Shown one piece after another: positions 13,479-28,989 of a stretch of DNA of 64,000 nt. The position numbers were made by a program, and so were the translations under genes. The stretch lies in contig QJNS01000026.1 in NCBI GenBank assembly GCA_004154925.1, positions 248,001 to 312,000 on the forward strand. Reading direction: 5' to 3'. Source of the stretch: Monosporascus cannonballus (lineage: Eukaryota > Ascomycota > Sordariomycetes > Xylariales). How positions within the stretch are numbered: the first letter of the stretch is position 1; each line of letters opens with the position of its first letter. Under the pieces are notes generated by a model, which was not told the DNA's origin, searched no databases, and saw nothing but the letters and a program-made list of their open reading frames with translations.

Positions 13479-15730
13479 TCCAACTTTAAGTCCACCGATT
13501 GGTAATCTATTGACTAAAAGGCCTTTAATCTCGTTAACCTTGGCGTTGCTAGTAAAAGTTTTTCAATCAGCGCTGGGTATTTATAAGGTTTTTAGCTAGC
13601 TTACAGGTGTTTTCGAAATTCGAATGCTTTTTCCACTTAATTACGTAATAAGTAAATCTGTTTTTTTCTTAAATCGAATATTTTTTCCACCTTATATACT
13701 TATTTATTTTCCATCTTTACGTCGTTTTGTACTATATATATTTTTATGATATTTATTATTAATTTAATTAAAGAAATGTTAAAAATTAGATAAAACTTAA
13801 TTTTTAGCGGAAACTTTAATTATTAATTATTTTCTGAAATTATTTTAGCAATTTTATATAATTCGATATATTTGAAATCCAGTTGTCTGTTAAATAGTTT
13901 TGTTGAAATATTTTTGGTAAAAAAATATAACTATTTTCGCTTTTCGATAATTAATCCCTTTAACCTTTTTTCGTTATAATATTTATTTATCTAATTTTGT
14001 ACAAATTTTAACTTCCTCTTTATTTTTTTAATATAATTATTTAAGCTATTTTAATATAAGGCTTATTTTAACGTTAATTGGACCATTATTACGTACTTAT
14101 AAACTTTTAAGGTGAAAACAAAGTTAACGTTCGTAAGTATTATTTTAATACTTTCGTAATAACTAGTATTATAAATTAATTACGCGATTCACAATTTTTT
14201 TATCTAGTTTTTTTATTCGTAATTAATATAATATCGTAATTAAATTTCTAAATTTTAATTCGTTCGTTCCATTTATCTGTTTATTTATAATTTAAAAACA
14301 TAAAATAATTTATAATTTAAGCTTATTTGTATTATAAGATCTATCTAAAATTTAAATAACAATATTAATTCTTTATTAGAAATACTTTATATAATAATTC
14401 GTATATATTAAAAATATGTCCGCAAAAAATGCTATTTATTTTGCATTAATATTCTTATAATAAGGTACGATATAGGAAAATTTCGTCAATCGATCGATAA
14501 GTACAAAAATACTGTCGTAATATATTCCTATCGCTAGATCTTCAGATAAGGGAAATTTGGTAATGAAATCCATAATAACCGAATTCCATGGTTGTTCTGA
14601 AATTAGTAGTGGTTATAATTCTTTATAAGATTTATGTCATCGAGACTTAGCCTTATTACAAGGGTCGCATTGTTATCGAATTCTTTAAATTACTATTTTT
14701 ATTTTAGGAAAATAGTATGTACGCTAAAGCCGTTCTAAGGTTTTATAAATCTCTGGATGTCCATATAGCTAATATTTATATATTTTCTGTATTAAATCTT
14801 TCTAATATGTCTTTAAAACATATATTTTATTTATTTTTTGAGTTTTGGGAGAAACTATGGTTATATCATCAGATGCTCTAATATATATCAAAAAGTACTG
14901 CTCGAAATATCGTAATGCGTTATAAATATAAATGTCCTTTTATAATAGTATTAAAGATTATGTGGCTGATTTTAATCAATTTCTTTTCGACATCTAATCG
15001 TTTGCTTAAAATATCGATTTTACCGCTTTCTGAACCTTTCTTATAAATAATAACAAGGTTAAAATTCGTCATTTTTTTGCGTATTTTACTTGTCGTTCTG
15101 TAAGTTCCTTAATCGTAATAAAACAGATTAAATTCTGGTATTCCGTAAAAGTTTTGACTTAATATAAATTTTCCTTTAAGAAATACCTGAACTTTCGAAA
15201 AGCTATAATAATAACCATAAATTTCTTATCTGAAATACTGTAATTAAATTTAGCTCCTTTTAGCTTATACGAAAGAAAATATAACAAGGTATAATTTGCG
15301 GTAATTATTTCATTATCCAATTATTACGTTTAATATATAATTCGAAATATCGGTTTTTAATTTAACGGGGCGAGTTAAATCGTATATAATTAGTACTGGT
15401 TCGTTAATAATTGCATTTTTGATTTTCTGAAATGTCTTTTATGTTTTAGGCGTTTATTTGAATTTTTTTCTCCTTTTTAGTAAAGTTGGTTAAAAGTATA
15501 GTTATTTTGCTAAAATTTCGAATAAATTTCCTGTAGTAATTAACGAACCAAAGGAATATTTATACCTTTTTAACCGTCGTTGGTGTTTATTATTCTGTAA
15601 TTGCAGCTAGTTTTTTGAAATTTATTCTAATATGACCTAGGATAATAATATATCCGAGGTACTTTATATTTTATATATAAAACTAACTTTCGTTTGTGTT
15701 GATTAATAGCTTTGTATTTTGTAAAGTGTA

Positions 15731-15835
15731 AAAAACTTTATAAACGTATTTTGTATATACTTTTTCCGTCTTTGAAAAGATGAGAATATTGTCGAAAGAG
15801 TATACGATAAAGACGTCAAAATACTTTTGCAATAT
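15731..15835 (-). pseudogene. Reverse transcriptase remnant of gypsy A copy 1
   Basis: The minus-strand frame over this stretch holds the YFDVFIVYSFDNILIFSKT block, matching gypsy RT motif 5 (hydrophobic-Y-x-D-D-I-L-I-F-S). One catalytic Asp reads Asn (GAC/GAT to AAT, a G-to-A change typical of RIP). It is not functional. Confidence 0.75.
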
Positions 15836-18800
15836 ATAATTTATTATATGTTAAAAGGTTATTAATACATTTGTAACTCTTATCAATATAATTAAATACT
15901 GAAATAATCCGTATTGTGTTTTAAAAACTCTTTTTTATTAGTATTTCTTTTAATCTTAATAAGATTATATCCATTCTTAAGATTAAATGTTGTAATCTAT
16001 TGAGCTCCGTAAAATCGGTTTTTTATTTCTGTAATTAAAGGTAATAGTATTCGGTTTTTAATAATAATATTATTTAGTCATTAACAAGTAACCATAAGTT
16101 GTAATTTATCATTCTTGTTAAGGTACGAAAAATATAAAGTACCCTATTGGTAATTTTGAAGATTGAATTCATCTTTTTGCAACCAACTTTCAAAGTATTT
16201 TTTAAAAATATACAATTCGTTTTCGTAAAGGTTATAAATAAAGTAAAATGTTGTTATAAAACTTTCTTTAAAGATTATTTTATAATTTTATTTACTATGT
16301 TCTAATAACTTCGTATTAAATCTTTTCTTAAAGAGCCGCTTATACTGGTAGTATTATAATGGCATATTAGTTAGATCTTTTTATTTTTAGGGTTATTATT
16401 TTAAATTGTTATTTAGTTATCTTAGTTTCGCTTTAATAATAATAATAATGCGTCGTATTTTTTAATGCTCATTTTTTATATTTTATTGCTTTAGGTATTA
16501 GGATTTTTATTATATTCTTATATTTATATTTGTTGCTATGTTTGATCGAATATTAATATCTTAAATTTTCTTTATATCTTAATAAGATATTGAACGAACT
16601 TTACCGAGGCAATTTTTCTATTAATCTAAATTTTATACTAATGTATCTAAAATAATCCTAAGATTATATCCCAATTCCTAAATAAAACAATATCGAAATT
16701 AATTATCTAATATTATCTTTAAATAAAATTTTCGAAGCAATTAATTTTGCGTATAATCTTTTCGTTATCGTAAGCGAATTTCTGACGTTCGGTATTCGTA
16801 ATTATATAAGGTGTTCACTTATATCTTTATAGTAATTTAAATTAGTTAACCATTTCCGGTATAATATAATTTTCGCCTAAAATTCCGTATTCTATTATAT
16901 CAGTATCTTAGTATGTCCTAATACGTATATCTAACATAATAAGATTATTAACGGCTTTTATCGTTATATTTAAAACCCTTTTCGATAATTTCTTTTAACT
17001 TTTCGGGATTTCGTTATTTTACAGCTTTTTTATAAGTAATTTTTAACTTTTAATTTTTCTTCGAATTTGTCGAACTTTGTTTCTATTTCGTTATATAGCG
17101 TATCGAATTCCTGTATCCGTTATTATTGTCGGCGTATTATTTTTTCGAATTATATTAATTATTATTGGGTTTATTATAATTTCTTTTTTATTAGATAAAT
17201 TGTTTTTCTACAATTTTAACCATATCTTATAATACACTATATTAATTATTTTTCTACATTCTATCTGTAAATTAACGAATTCTTTTCATAGCTGTTTTTA
17301 TTAAGGTTTGTAATAAATGCTAATCGAAAATAGAAATCCGTAATGGTCTTTTAATAATACTTTTTTACCCTATGCTAAATTAAAACTTTTTCTATTTAGT
17401 AATTATATTATTTATAATAATGAAAAGAGTTTTCTGACGAGTAATATTTTTTTCGTGTTAATTTTCGGTTTTGGTTAATTAATAAATATTATTTTCTAAG
17501 GTTATAAATCGGACATACCGATATTATTATTCGTCGTTTTTATTATTTCTAATTCGGGTTAGAAAATCGAATTCCTTATACTATTTGTAAATACTTTTTC
17601 TATGGATATACTGTTTTGTTTTTTCATAATTAAGATATTTCCGTCGTCGGTAACATAGAGTATGCTTTTTGCCGTATCGATCAAAGATTCCAGGATACAT
17701 GTTTTTCGTCTATTCTTAATATTTTTTCAGCCATTCTTTTAACGTGTCTCGTTATTTTTTGGACGCCCTTTATATTAGTCTTTTGGCTTTTTGTATTTTT
17801 TGTTGAATTTTTCGCCATAGTGGGCCTAATACATACTTAGCTCGAATTATGTTAATAGATTTACTTCCGTTTCTTTGATTTTCTTTCGATTGTTCCTCGA
17901 GTACGGATTTCTAATTGGTTTAACTAAATTTTTTAAATACCTTATATTACGCTACCATATACCTTATCTTATTATAATTTAAATATTTAATTTAATTTCA
18001 AATCTTTTTTTGCTGTATTTTCAGTTTTATAGTTTCGAGTTTTATATCGTAAAAAACATTATTACGTCAAGGAGCACCGGTTTTAGCCGTATATCGAAAT
18101 TTGTTATTATTGTTTTCTTTAATACTTTAAATATACTAAATTTATAATCGGTCGTTAATTTTAACCGTTATAACGATATAATCCGACAAATAATTAGGTC
18201 GATTAAGTTTAACAAATTTTGTTATTAACGTTTCTTATGCTCAATATAATTTATATACTAGTTAAATAAACGCGTCGCCGTATTTAGATACTAGTTCTTT
18301 TTATAATAATTATTAAATCTATATTTCGGTTGTTATTTCGTTCTTTATTATTTCGAAAGTTTTCGTTAATATTTGCTTATATTATTCGGAATTGTTATAA
18401 ATTCGTACTATTTCCAAGTGTTACTTTTCTGTCGATAAAATAATATATTTCTATATAACCGGCTTAAATTAAATAATCGTATTTTCAGGAAGCCGTTTAA
18501 TCGCAAATTCGATTCGTATAATAAACGAAATTAGTGAAATTAAAAAGTATCTAAAGTAAGTTCGGCATTAAGTTAAAAACAGTTACAATTTAATTAAAGT
18601 TTTATAAAAAAGTTTTAATTTAAATGAGTTTAAAAACCTTTCCAAATTCCTGGATAGAATTTAATTAAATAATATAATTCGTTCGAAAGGGTTTTTTATT
18701 TTCAAAAGCCTTTTCCTTTTTCTAAGCTTTTTATAAACGGTTTAAAAGGACGTAGTAAAATTATTTTTGTTTTTTTAAGCTAAATAATACGTTCGTTTAT

Positions 18801-18990
18801 AATATCCAGGGGTCGAAAAATCATATTTCGAAAAAGGCAAAGTTATTTCTTTTTTTTTCTTCGGATTCCATTCCACTATCCGAGTTAACAAGGACGTAAT
18901 AAGTAGGTTATTCGGGTTGCTTACTGGTAAATATAATGTTGGCAATATTGCGCAAAGTTTGACGGTATTACTAAATAAGAACTGATAATA

Positions 18991-19369
18991 TATAACGGCT
19001 AAAGAGTTTACCCAATTATTAAATTTAAGTCGTACAGATTTATATTAGCAAAAGATTCGTAAGAGTCTAAGCAATAAATATAATAACGTATTACGTTTCA
19101 TAATACCAAAAACGCCTTAGATAACAATATATTATTATAAGCTAACATTATCCAAATTATGGAAATAATAAACGTATTATAGATGATTAGTATTGTTTAT
19201 TTTTTGCTAAATTATTGTTTTTTTTCGTAAACTTTGCAATAATTCCCATTATCTTATTTTTCGTAACTTTCGTAACAGTTCTAATAATCCTGTTACGTAA
19301 CCCTTTTCTCTGGTGCTCTACTTGCCTTGTCTGTTTTTGGATATGCTAAGGCTATCGAGTCGTAATCTA
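18991..19369 (-). repeat. Gypsy A copy 1, right (5') LTR
   Basis: It begins TATAACGGCTAAAGAG (the TG of the left LTR mutated to TA) and follows the left LTR through to a shared GAGT-CGTAAT region. It has fewer internal tandem units than the left LTR. The last two or three bases are uncertain. Confidence 0.75.
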
Positions 19370-21887
19370 TACGAAATTTCGTGTATATTGTAATTAAAAT
19401 GTTATCAGCTGTATTCAGAAATTCAATTTAAATTTATAATAAGTGAATTGTAATTAGATGAAAATATAACGATATAAAGGGTTATGATATATTATGTGTA
19501 ATATAAAGAAAATAAATAATAGTAATATAGTGTTTTAAAGCTTTTGTTTTTAAAAACATTTTTTTAAAAATTAATGTTTTTAATATAAATTTTAATGTAT
19601 GTGAAAAATAGAAAATATATAATACATAATATTTGAATATTTAAAAAATAAAATAAAGTATAGAAAAGAACTTTTATGAATAAATTATTATGTAGCGAAA
19701 TTTGTAAATCAGAATATATTATAATCACACAAAATAAATTATTTTATTACTTCATAATATATATTTTTGAATTACTTATAAGCGGTTTTTAACATTATTA
19801 TCATTTCTTGTATTTACATTCACTTAAGTATAATATTTTAGACTTTTCGCTAATTTTTTAATGTGAAAAATATTTAAAAATATTTATAAATGAAGCTTTT
19901 ATTTTTTAAAAATTATCTTATAAATTTATTCGCTTAATAAAACTCCAATCATATGTAAAATAATACAGTTGTTATTTTAAAATATAATAATTAAAAAAAC
20001 GGATTAAAAATATTAATTTCGTTATAAAGCTAAGTGAAATAAATACTGTTTAAACTTTATTTTATAAAACTTTATGTATAAAGTATTTTTCAGTTTTTCT
20101 AATACAGATTTTAAAATTTAACTGCATTCGATATTTTCTATATAACTATATCAAATATGAAGTAAAACGGTTTTCGGTATATTTCGCAAATAGATTGTAA
20201 TAAATATATATATTTTAAATATAAAATATTTTAATTTAGATGGATTATATAACTAAATAATATTAACTTCATTTAATATTTTTGTATTAATTCGATAATA
20301 ATTTAAATACAACGGTAATTATAAATACCGTTAATTTAAAAGAAACCATTTTAATTATAAAGTAAATTTATGTATGAAATAACGTAATAAAACCTCTATC
20401 GACTATTTTATATTTTTCGCAATTTTAATTAGTAGCAAATACTTTAATTTTAAAATATATTATCAATAGAATTTATTTTTTGAAACAAATACATGGTTTA
20501 ATGTTAATATAAATATTGTTGCGAAAAAATAAAATAATGCTAAAAATAAAGTTTTTTTTTAGAAAATTCTAATAGTTTCGTTTATAATTTCAGATAAATA
20601 TTAATTGATATGTTACAGGGGAAATAATTTCTTTAGATTATTTATATACTTTTTATAATAAGATTTTTAAGTATATTTAAAATAAGAAAACATTGTATTA
20701 GAAAGGAAATAGTTTAAATATAACTAATTTTGAAATACATTTAATTTATTAAAATATGTATTTATGTGTAAATTCGATGAATAATATAGAAATATACTAA
20801 AAATGAAGTAATATTTATTATTTTTTAACACTCTTAAGGATATAAGCTTAATAAAATTTAAATCAACTTGAAATAGTTTGAAACAACTTTTTAAAATAAA
20901 AATACAAAATATCATTAAAAATTTGATTTTATGAATCAATGAATATTTAAGTAAATATGTTTTATACCTTAAAGTTTATATTGATATAATTATAATTCGC
21001 ATTTTTCGAAACGTTAAAAAGGTTTATTAATAAGAAAAACGATCTGTAAACATTGATTAAATAATGGATTAAACTTTAAGTAGTTCTCGGAATTTCTAAA
21101 TTAAATATTCTTTTATAATATATTTGTTTTTCCATTTCGGATTTTAATTATCGCACCTAGATAAACATATATATTACGGAATACTAGTATGTTTTTACTT
21201 TTTAAACAATTTGGAATAATATTTTTATATTTAAAATATCTTTTTTAATAACCAGCATAACTTGGACGCGTTTAAACCGTTATTAACTTTCGTTGTTAAA
21301 ATTAAAATATATCGTAAATTATGTAATGTAAATTAATGAAATAAATAATACGAAAGTAAAAACGAAGTTTAATACGATTTTATTTACGAAATAACAAAGG
21401 TTAACGTACCTCTATTACAATATAATTAACTATGTCGAACTGAATATATTTAATTTAAATTCTTTCTTTTCTTTGTTTCCCACTTTTATTACCGCTTAAT
21501 CTTGTATATCTACGCTATTTATAACTTTCAAACGTTTGAAAACAGGTCTATAAATATTTTATAAAAAATGTTAGAAATAATGGAAATATTTTGCGTCTTT
21601 TATTTATTTTTGTTTTTATTTCTTTCTTTTTACATATTTTCTAAAATATTTTATCCCGAAATTCATCTTGCTATTCGCTATTATAACCTGGATTTTTATA
21701 TAAAATTCGTATAGTATTCAAATAGTCGACTTTCACCTTTTATTCTTATATCAATTAATATTAATTTAATCGAATTTCAATATTTACTTTTTATCAATAT
21801 AATAAATATATATCTTTTCAAAAACGTATATTTAGTGAAAGAAAATCTAAATATCGGTAATTATTGAAACGTAAATGTAAGAAAATA

Positions 21888-22060
21888 GCCTCGGGGCGGT
21901 CTTTACTTAAGTGCGGACAAGGACTTTCAACGCACCTTGGCGTTAGAACCGCTGATTTCTTGAATTATGTAGCGGAGTGGCTAATCCTTTCTATTTCCTT
22001 ACAGTAAAATTCGGATAGAAAAATATGCAACTCCGACTATACGACCTTGTTTTCGGATTT
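21888..22060. other. Moderate-GC island inside AT-rich DNA
   Basis: About 170 bp with CCTCGGGGCGGTC, GTGCGGACAAGG and CGCACCTTGGCG stand out from surroundings of very low GC. This may be the unmutated end or LTR edge of another insertion, but no matching partner end was found in the window. Confidence 0.35.
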
Positions 22061-23509
22061 TTTCGTATTTATTTGTAAGCGTACGAAAACTTAGAAAATT
22101 ATAAATAAGGCATATATGCCGAATTGAATTACTAAAATAAAACTTCTCAATAATATTAAAGAATATATATAAATTAGCTAATGTTTTATTATATAACGAT
22201 CACTTTGGATCAAAATTCCGACAAAGTTAAACGGATACTATCAAACTATAATTAATACGATAATTAATACCATAAAAAACGTGTATCAAAATATCTTATG
22301 TATAATAAAATTTCTAATAATTTGTCTTTTTTTTATATTAATCTAATTTTCTTTCACATAATTTATTATTTATATAATTTCTTAATCAATTAATACCATA
22401 ATTATATGTATTTAATTTTAGACATATCCGGTATTTATAACAAAATTAACGAATTACTATTAACTAACTTATTTTTGAAATTATATAATGAAACTAATCT
22501 TATTAATATTAAGATATTTAATAAGAATGAAATTTCTGTAAAAAATACCTTATTTATACTGTTATCAAAAATATCTTTTTCTTAAAATTAAAGCCGTTAT
22601 ATAAATAACGTTTAAACTATCTCGGCCTTTTCTGTTTAATAAATATAATATACTGAAATGCCGAATCGTAAGAGTATTTCGAACATTTTGCACAAGCTAC
22701 TTTAAGGCCGTAAATTAAGCTTTATTTAAATTAAGACTTTAACCTTTTTAACGTATTTATCACGTAATTCGTTATTATCCGATCTATTAGAACCTTTTTC
22801 GTTTTTTAACTAAATTCGTTCTTTAATTACTTAATATCTTTTTATTCGGAATTCATTTTATCGAATATATAATTATTTCTAAATTTATCACCGTTTTTAA
22901 TATGAAGTTATTTCTTAAATTTATATTTGCCTTTATTTTCGTTTTCGTTTTTATAGTTGTCGTATAAGGCATTACCTAATTCCTGTGATTAACTTTTTAT
23001 TTCGATAATCTTTTCGGTCAGTCTCGATGTATAATCCTTTCCGTCAGTTATGATTGAATTTAAAAATTTAATAAAAGGCGGTAATATTTTGGAATATAGA
23101 ATTCGAATAATGCTTCAATTATATTATAAATTACATTATTAAATATAACGCTAAACAATTAATATTTTGAAAACGAAAAATAAACACCTTTAAAATTAAA
23201 AGCTTAATAAGTTAAAATTGAAAAATTTAATATAAGTAGAAAGCTAAAAATCGAAATTAAATAAGATATATACGTAAATTATTATTACGGGAATATGTAT
23301 TATCTATATTATTTATTTGGCATTTATTTTATTCTTCAACTTTGTGGATAAAGTTTAAAAAGTTATTATTATTGTTTTTTTCCAAAGTTGTCCTGCTTTA
23401 TATAACCAAAATCCTTCCTGTATTAAATAAAGCTATCCTTTTATTATATCGCATCTTAAGTAATATTATACAAAAAACCGGAATTAATCGTAGTAATATA
23501 AGATGTAAC

Positions 23510-23560
23510 TATTATTATTATTATTTATTACGATTATTACGATTATTACGATTATTACGA
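23510..23560. repeat. (ATT)n and 9-bp tandem repeat
   Basis: A short (ATT) run is followed by about four copies of the 9-mer ATTATTACG, ending at ATGG near 23563. Confidence 0.85.
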
Positions 23561-25971
23561 TGGTTAACAATTATAATTGTATTTCTTTTCAAAACTAAAA
23601 TATTATTTCGAGAATTATAATTATAAAAGTAACTATATTATTTTAATAAACGCCGCCTATTATAATTCGAACCATAAAACAACTAAATTATCTTGATAGC
23701 AATTACAGATTACTTTTACTAAACAAACGCAAACCCCGAAATAAAATATTTGCAATTAGAACCTATAAAGGAAAGTTAAAATATGAATTTAATATAATTA
23801 CATCAAACTAAGAAATAGGTTGTATATTACAGAAGTAATACATGAATTTATGCGATTTTAATTTCAAAGCATTATAGTTTTACATAAAATTAAAAACTTA
23901 CAAAAATTATATATCTCATTAATCTTATACTATTTTTTACACTTATGGTTCGAAACATATTATTTAATATACGACCGGAAAAGGATTTAAAATTTACTGA
24001 TTGGCATTAAAGGTGTTACAAAAAGTAACGAAAAATAAGTTATTTGCGTTATGTAGAAATAATAACATTTATACCATTTATTCGAGAAAAGGTATTATTT
24101 ACGAAAAGAATTTCGGTTTTATTAAATAAATGTATAAGCAAATACACTGAAGGTTTACACCTAATATTATATTGTAAATATAATATATTTCCCTAATTTG
24201 TAAAGTTTTTATCCGAGAATTAACCGGGATTTTTTTTAATTAAATAAAATATATTTATATATTTATATAATCCTTTTAATCAACTTTCTCAACATCAAAT
24301 TTTGGTTTTAATATGTTTTATTTATTTAATAAAATATTTAAATTAATGTTTTATATTTTTAGTTATATTCATAATATAATAAGACTTATAATGTTTATAA
24401 TTAATTTAAAATAAATATGTAAATAATTAAAAAGTTTTTTGTATTACAGATATGAATATAATGTATAAATATACCGTAGTTTGGTTATAGTATGTGTTTT
24501 ATTTTCGTATTAATCCGTATATTTTCATAATTACTATAATGTTAATGTCTAAAAAATATATATATATATATACCTCTTTGTAAACATCGTAACCCTAGAG
24601 CGCGTTTTTAAATAATAAACATATTACGAAAATACAAAATCAGAATAAAATTTTCATTTATAAAAGTCTTATTAACAAAAAGTAAAAAATAATTTATAAA
24701 TATTACGAATTGGAATTTATCGTAATAAAGACTTTAGAATAAAAAACACCTCGAACCGAATTTTATTTTTGAAAATAAAATTTCTTAAAATTGTATAAAT
24801 TTCACTTTTAACAATGATTGATTTTTTCTATTAATTAGTTTAAATCATTTACAAAACAGATACTTTAAGAGTTTATAACTGAATATAATACCGACGTTGT
24901 ATGAAATTGTAATATAATATAAACTATTATACATAATTCGGATTAATTATTTCATAAATTGTTTAATTTAAAATAGTATTTGTTTATAAACATCGGTTAA
25001 TAGAAAATATAAATTTATTCCTATAGAAAAAGGTTTCGAAAACTAAATAGATCAATTTATTATAATAAAATGCTACAGTGTGTTAAAATCTTCATTTTTT
25101 AAAGCTCGAAAATGAATCAAGGCTAAAAATATATAATACGGTAAATATTATAACCGAAAAACATGACAAACTATTAATATTTACTTCAAATAAATTTTAG
25201 CATTATATTATCGATTATTCCAAAATATATTTATTAATATTATTATTTTCTCAAATTTCGCTGTATTAAATTTTGCCTCTTTATATATTTAACGTATATT
25301 TTATTTTAGCACCGTTATATTCAAAACACTCTATATTAATAATTACAACCATAATTTTAAAATATACTGAACAGAAAATATATTCATTAACATATAAGAA
25401 TTGAAACATTTTCGCTGTATAATAATAAACGGTAAATCAATTAACATATAAACTAACACGGATATTAGATATTATCTTATTTTATAACATTAATTATATT
25501 ATATTTCTATTTCTTCAATAGAATCTTCGAATAATCTTTATAAACTTTAAAACATAAAGCCAATAATGTTTTGTATTATTTATATAGTAAAACTTAAGAC
25601 TCGAAATTTAATTAAATATTGGTAATTATATGTATAATAAAATAAATAAAAAACATTTTATTATCTTTATTTTTTATTATATTTGTTATTTTGCTGATAT
25701 TTGTTGTCAAATAAGAAATGACGGAAAATGTTTCTAGTTAATTTTATCAAATCTCAACTTTCAAATATTACAACTTAGAAAAGTTCTTTTCTCGGATAAT
25801 GAGTAAATTCAAATTATGCTACCAATTTTGCGCATTTCGATAACCTAATTATTTATCTACTTCATTAACTTATTATATTTTATATTAATATTTTTAACCT
25901 TTATTTAAAATTTTAATTTTATTACTTTAAATGTTTTTCACAACTATTTGCGTGTTTTCAGCTTATAGTTA

Positions 25972-26343
25972 TGTAACAGCTATATAGTTCAACTCACTAT
26001 TAAATCTTAGTAAAATACATTGATATTAGAAGAAGTATTATAGAATTATAAATAATAAATATAATAACTAATTATGATTTATAATATTAAGAGTATTATA
26101 GGTAACGAAATTATATTAAAATTTATTATCATTTAAGTTATGAAAATAATAGCTATACATATTTAATATAAATTAATTATTTTGCTACTAAATCGGAAAA
26201 TTATTATACATTTAATTTGATAAGATACTATCAGTTTTCTATTAATTTACTGGGATTTTATTATTAACAAAGTTTTAAATTCCGTAAGTTTTTCGTATAA
26301 GTCCAACCGTTTTTACGACCCGGTTTCAGTTTGGGTCGTAAAA
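25972..26343 (-). repeat. Gypsy A copy 2, left LTR (uninterrupted)
   Basis: It begins TGTAACAGCTATATAG, related to TGTAACGGCTAAACGG of copy 1. Its end GTCCAACCGTTTTTACGACC... is the uninterrupted equivalent of the site where gypsy B entered the right LTR. Confidence 0.78.
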
Positions 26344-28989
26344 CGATTTTTCTTTTTCTAAAATATTTTTTATACATTTATTTTCAGTAAATTTTATTTT
26401 ATTATGAGCAGTCTTAAAGGTAACTAAACATTTCGTCATTATTTTAATTAAAAAATATGAAGTTTTTATTTGTTTATATTATTGAATTTGGTTTTGAAAT
26501 AATACGATATATATCGTATTTCGAAAACAATTTTAAATATTAAATAATTACAGAAATTTAGTGTTATAACGAATATATTAAGAACTGTCGCTGTTAAGAT
26601 AATTCCGGCGTTCCGATTGATATTTTGCGTTGTATTAAAAAAGGTAAAATTACTTAAATTGCGAAAAAGCTGCTATTAAAGAGACTTTTTATAGTGTTAA
26701 CAAAAGATAAAAGAGGACCTAGAGCGTAAGTAATGTAATATGAATCTAACTATCGGTTGTTTTTTTGTTTATATTATTAAAACAATTCTTTTACGAAACA
26801 AGCGTTACAACTGTTATTTACGGCCTTTAATTGATAAATAAGTTAGAAAATAAAACCCGCGAAGACAGAGGTTATTATAATTTTACCTTTAGTTAATTTT
26901 TCGATTAATTTATTTTTCGAACACATTAATTCAGGAGTTATTATTAGTAATTCCGACGTTACTAGTAAAAGGCTTTTAATGAGTACTGAGTATTTATAAA
27001 ATCTTTTGCGAGTTTTCAATTAATTTAGAAATTTGAATACTTTTTTTATTTAATAAAATATTAAATAAATTGTTATTATATCGAAATCATTTTTCTTCCG
27101 TATATACTTTAATTTCTTTTTGTTATATTATTTTGTTTTATATAAAGTATGACAATATCTATTATTAACTTCAATGAGAAAATATAAAAACATGTATAGA
27201 ATTCAATATTAAATAAAAACATAATTAATAATTATTTTTTAAATTTCTTTTTTAATACATATATATAAATCCATATAATTAAAATCACCTTTTTGTTGAA
27301 ATTCGTCGTTTAAATATATTTAATAACGAAGTAAATCATTTTTCCCTTTTAGAAAATTAAAAGTTTTAATTTCTTATTGTTTATGATATTTATTTGTTTA
27401 ATTGCGAACGAATTTTAATTTTAAATTTACTTCTCAGTATAATTTTTTACACTACGTTAACACAAGTATTATTTTAATATTAATTATTTCGTCGTACGCG
27501 TTTTTGATAAATATTAAATATAAAGTTATAGTTTCTCTGCGTTAAGAATGTTTTAATATTTTTATAACAAGAGATTGTTAAATTTAGACATTTTGTACGT
27601 AGTTAATATAATATTTTAACTGGACCTTTAAGGTTTATTTCAATTATTATGTTTATTTATATATATAAACTTTCAATATATTAAATGTTTAATAAGTTAA
27701 ACTAATTTATATTTTTACATTTTCATTAATAATCGAAACAAGTATAATGCTTTTATTAAAACTAATTTCGTATAATAACATATATATATTAAATATATTA
27801 TTAAAAAATATGTATTATTTTTTCGGTATTAATATATTTTTGATAAAGTGAAAATAAGAATGTTTTGTAAATCTCTCGACGATGAAGAAACTATTATCGT
27901 AATATATTTTTATTATTAGATTTCTAGATTAAGAAGACTTAAGAATAAAATTTATAACAATTAAATTGCATAGTTCTTTTAAAATCTGTAATAATTATAG
28001 GTTTTATAATATTAGTATCGTTAGATTTTGACTTTATTAGAAAGGTTATATTCTTATCTTATTCTGTAAATTATTATTTTGATTGTAAAAAAGTAATAAA
28101 TACGTTAGGATTATTTGAGAACTTTGTAAATTCTCAAGAGATTTTAATTTCTTTAATAATTTAATATTAACCTTTTGTAATGTTTTAATATACGTTAAAA
28201 AATATAACACCTATTATTATAATTTAATATAAATACAAAAATTGTTTAAAGTAATATCGAAAATGATACAATTAATTTTAATATTTCATCAAAATTTGGT
28301 TATTAATGTCCTAGATTTATATTGTTATTGTTTAAAGTTTTGTTGTAAATAATAATAAAATCGAAATTTGTTATTTGTTTTACATATGGTAATTATTGTT
28401 CCGTAAGTTTTTTAGTTTTAATAAAACTGGTAAAATTGTGATAATTCCTATAAATATTAACTTAATAAAGTTTTCTGCTAAAAATATTTATATATTGGAA
28501 AAGAATATATTAATATTTATAAATCTCTTATGTAGAATAACATAATTAAATTCGGTTTCTTTTTAATTTATATAAAACAATTTAATAAGACTTAATATGT
28601 TTCAATACTTTTATTATTTAATCATCAAATTTAATTTATAATCGAAAAATTCAGGATTCAATTAGGCGGAATATATTAAATTATTTTGAATTAATAGTAA
28701 ATTATTAATAAGTTTGTTTTTGATTTCTTATAACGCTTTTTTATTATATTCATTTAAGCTTTTTATTTATAAAGTTAATAAAAAATATAATTTCTTTAAA
28801 GATATTTTGATATATTTTAAAGGAATAATATATTTAAAATACTTTATGTTTTATATATAAAAATGAAATTCTTTATATTAATCAATAATTTGCCGTTTTC
28901 TAAAATTTGAAAAACTTTATAAACTTATTTTATATTTTTCTTTTTTCGATTCCTAGTAAATAAAAGTATTATCTAAATAATATATAACT

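Larger units (their letters stand above)
12480..19369 (-). mobile_element. Gypsy-like LTR retrotransposon, family A copy 1 (RIP-degraded)
   Basis: Two related LTRs (12480-12916 and 18991-19369) enclose about 6.1 kb of degraded interior. The coding direction is minus. The complement of 15731-15829 reads YFDVFIVYSFDNILIFSKT followed by a segment ending KVFYTL, the reverse-transcriptase Y-x-D-D-I-L-I-F-S block of gypsy elements with the second Asp changed to Asn. A minus-strand polypurine tract (AAGAAAAGGAGGA, 12920-12934) abuts the left LTR, which is therefore the 3' LTR. Copies of the same family lie at 25972-40362 and 61540-64000. Flanks TAAAC (12475-12479) and TATAC (19368-19372) differ at one base; the exact right end and duplication are uncertain. 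Confidence 0.82.
19370..25971. other. 6.6-kb AT-rich interior, no gene recognised
   Basis: RIP-degraded DNA between the two gypsy A copies, presumably the body of the hAT element plus possible further insertions. No open frame of note, terminal repeats or protein motifs were recognised. Its only distinct parts are a moderate-GC patch at 21888-22060 and a short tandem repeat near 23524. Confidence 0.45.

Noticed and set aside
12475..19372. TSD for gypsy A copy 1 (TAAAC / TATAC)
   Set aside because: One mismatch not of RIP type and an uncertain right LTR end; not claimed as a target duplication.
20724..20939. 71-codon minus-strand open frame in AT-rich DNA
   Set aside because: Low-complexity residue content, no motif, no conserved context.
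23510..23560. CRISPR-like array
   Set aside because: Units are 9 bp without spacers: a simple tandem repeat in a eukaryotic genome.
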